Shown here: in pieces, positions 63,162 through 64,000 of the stretch
Numbering within the stretch: the first letter of the stretch is position 1
Layout of the letters: each line of letters opens with the position of its first letter
Source of the DNA: Streptomyces sp. NBC_00335
Lineage (GTDB): Bacteria; Actinomycetota; Actinomycetes; Streptomycetales; Streptomycetaceae
Assembly: GCF_036127095.1 (NCBI RefSeq)
Contig: NZ_CP108006.1
Location: 2,976,001-3,040,000, forward strand
Direction of reading: 5' to 3'
Length of the DNA: 64,000 nucleotides
Made by a program: the position numbers and the translations under genes
The notes under the pieces: generated by a model
Databases searched by the model: none
Seen by the model: only the letters and a program-made list of their open reading frames with translations
What the model was told of the DNA's origin: nothing

Positions 63162-63719
63162 TTACGCCGTGCGGTCGGTCGCGGACCGAAGATTCGCAAG
63201 GGCGGGCGGTTCGAAACGCAGGGGCGTGATCTGGTTGACGTCATAGCGTTCGCGCATCAGCCGGACGGCCTCGGCGTCCACCGAGGGGCCGGCGGAGAAG
63301 ATCTCGACGATCTCGTCGAAATAGTGCTCGTGATCGGGTGAGGGATAGCTCTGGAAGAGCATCCGCGCCGGTTCGTCCGAGGCATTGCGAAAGGCGTGCG
63401 GGGTGCCCGGGGGGACGAACATGCAGCTGCCGGCGGTCGCGCGGACGGCCTTGTCCCCGGCGGTGGATTCCCAGGTGCGCCACGTGTCCGTCGTGCGTTC
63501 GGCGGGCTCGAACGCCAGAAGTTCCAACTCCCCTTCCAGGACGTAGAAGAACTCCTGCGACTTGGTGTGGGTGTGCGCGCCGACGTCGAATCCCGGCGGC
63601 ACGATCACTTCGAAGACCGAGAAGGAAGAGCCGTCCGCCGCGGTGACCTTGAAGGTCACGTCCTGTGCCTTCGTGACCAGCTTTCGCCCCTGGCCGGGTG
63701 GAACAATTAGCCCGCTCAT
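63162..63719 (-). CDS. Cupin-domain protein, candidate THN oxidase
   Basis: 185 aa, one cupin barrel. Metal ligands fit cupin motif 1, GAHTHTKSQEFFYVLEG (His49, His51, Glu56), and motif 2, MFVPPGTPHAF (His108). Cupin-type oxygenases such as MomA oxidise THN to flaviolin-type quinones, so this gene could supply the quinone that the aminotransferase next to it uses. That is inference from context. GAGGAA lies 9 nt before the ATG. It is the first gene of this run in the window; the cluster is likely to continue to the right. Confidence 0.85.
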   Translation of the reverse strand: MSGLIVPPGQGRKLVTKAQDVTFKVTAADGSSFSVFEVIVPPGFDVGAHTHTKSQEFFYVLEGELELLAFEPAERTTDTWRTWESTAGDKAVRATAGSCMFVPPGTPHAFRNASDEPARMLFQSYPSPDHEHYFDEIVEIFSAGPSVDAEAVRLMRERYDVNQITPLRFEPPALANLRSATDRTA

Positions 63720-64000
63720 GTGATTGGTTTCCTCGTAGTCGCTGCGAATTCCCGCTCGAACGCGAGCGGCCCGACGGCCTCTGGCGCGGGCCGGCCGGGT
63801 ACGCCGAGGCCCGCCCGCTTCAAGCCGGTTGACTGGAGGGGGCAGAGGTTCCTCCCCCGTCCCCCGCGAGGGCCGCGCCGCGCGCCGGACGGACGGAATT
63901 GCGTGCGGTGCGGTGCGAAGACATTCAGGAGGAACGGCCCGACCCGTCTGACGGCTTTGAGCCGCCCCCTCTGTTTACTGACCTCGGAACTCCTGCTTCC
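63720..64000. other. Region upstream of the cupin gene, window end
   Basis: 281 bases without a gene I can support. It includes a small 7-bp hairpin (63752-63758 with 63763-63769) in the probable leader of the cupin mRNA. The cluster promoter is probably here, but no clear -35/-10 is visible. Confidence 0.4.

Noticed and set aside
54554..63719. Melanin-only (THN to DHN-like pigment) cluster
   Set aside because: A pigment pathway would need a P450-type partner rather than an aminotransferase and nitrous-acid genes; no P450 is present here.

Overview
The window comes from a high-GC Gram-positive bacterium, almost certainly a Streptomyces. Evidence: very high GC with GC-rich third codon positions, frequent GTG/TTG starts, overlapping stop/start pairs, a mycothiol gene (mshB), Streptomyces-style lipoproteins, a SARP-family regulator carrying a TTA codon, and an RppA-type type III polyketide synthase. 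No tRNA, rRNA, CRISPR array or plasmid/phage backbone was seen.

Layout. 0.2-4.1 kb (minus): a proline/glycine-rich membrane protein, a small DUF6113-like membrane protein overlapping mshB, and a 64-aa membrane protein. 4.5-17.2 kb (minus): two paralogous oligopeptide ABC transporter operons, each lipoprotein-permease-permease-ATPase-ATPase, separated by a tandem-GNAT acetyltransferase gene. 17.6-22.2 kb (minus): typA/bipA and a third, unusual solute-binding lipoprotein. 22.6-32.9 kb (plus): a succinate dehydrogenase/fumarate reductase operon, a Ser/Thr kinase with a beta-propeller-like C-terminus, a TPM-domain protein and PspA. 33-37.1 kb (minus): a PAS-GAF-SpoIIE phosphatase with a built-in ATPase domain, a free anti-sigma-type ATPase, a Nudix hydrolase and a SPOR-domain protein. 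37.2-39.8 kb: a truncated, frameshifted permease remnant next to a solo tnpB, then a GntR regulator. 40-54.5 kb: mixed secreted and envelope genes (septum-formation-type protein, subtilase, serine protease, two paralogous esterases, secreted beta-propeller), a threonine-synthase-like enzyme, an EamA exporter, a MarR regulator with a clear operator-promoter, a two-component system and an FtsX-type permease.

54.5 kb to the window end (minus) is the left part of a specialised-metabolite gene cluster that continues beyond the window. It holds a SARP activator with a TTA codon, a SAM methyltransferase translationally coupled to an RppA-type tetrahydroxynaphthalene (THN) synthase, a CreD-like lyase coupled to a CreE-like flavoenzyme (the aspartate-nitrosuccinate route to nitrous acid), a DegT-family aminotransferase and a cupin. 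Together these suggest that THN is made, oxidised to a hydroxynaphthoquinone and aminated, and that nitrous acid then diazotises the amine. This matches the logic I recall for furaquinocin-type meroterpenoids. No prenyltransferase is visible here, so the end product is unknown. This is the most interesting system in the window.

Many operons end in strong GC-rich perfect hairpins, usually without a U-tract. Several hairpins also lie inside operons, after the first oligopeptide-binding gene and after the aminotransferase, and may set unequal expression of neighbouring genes.
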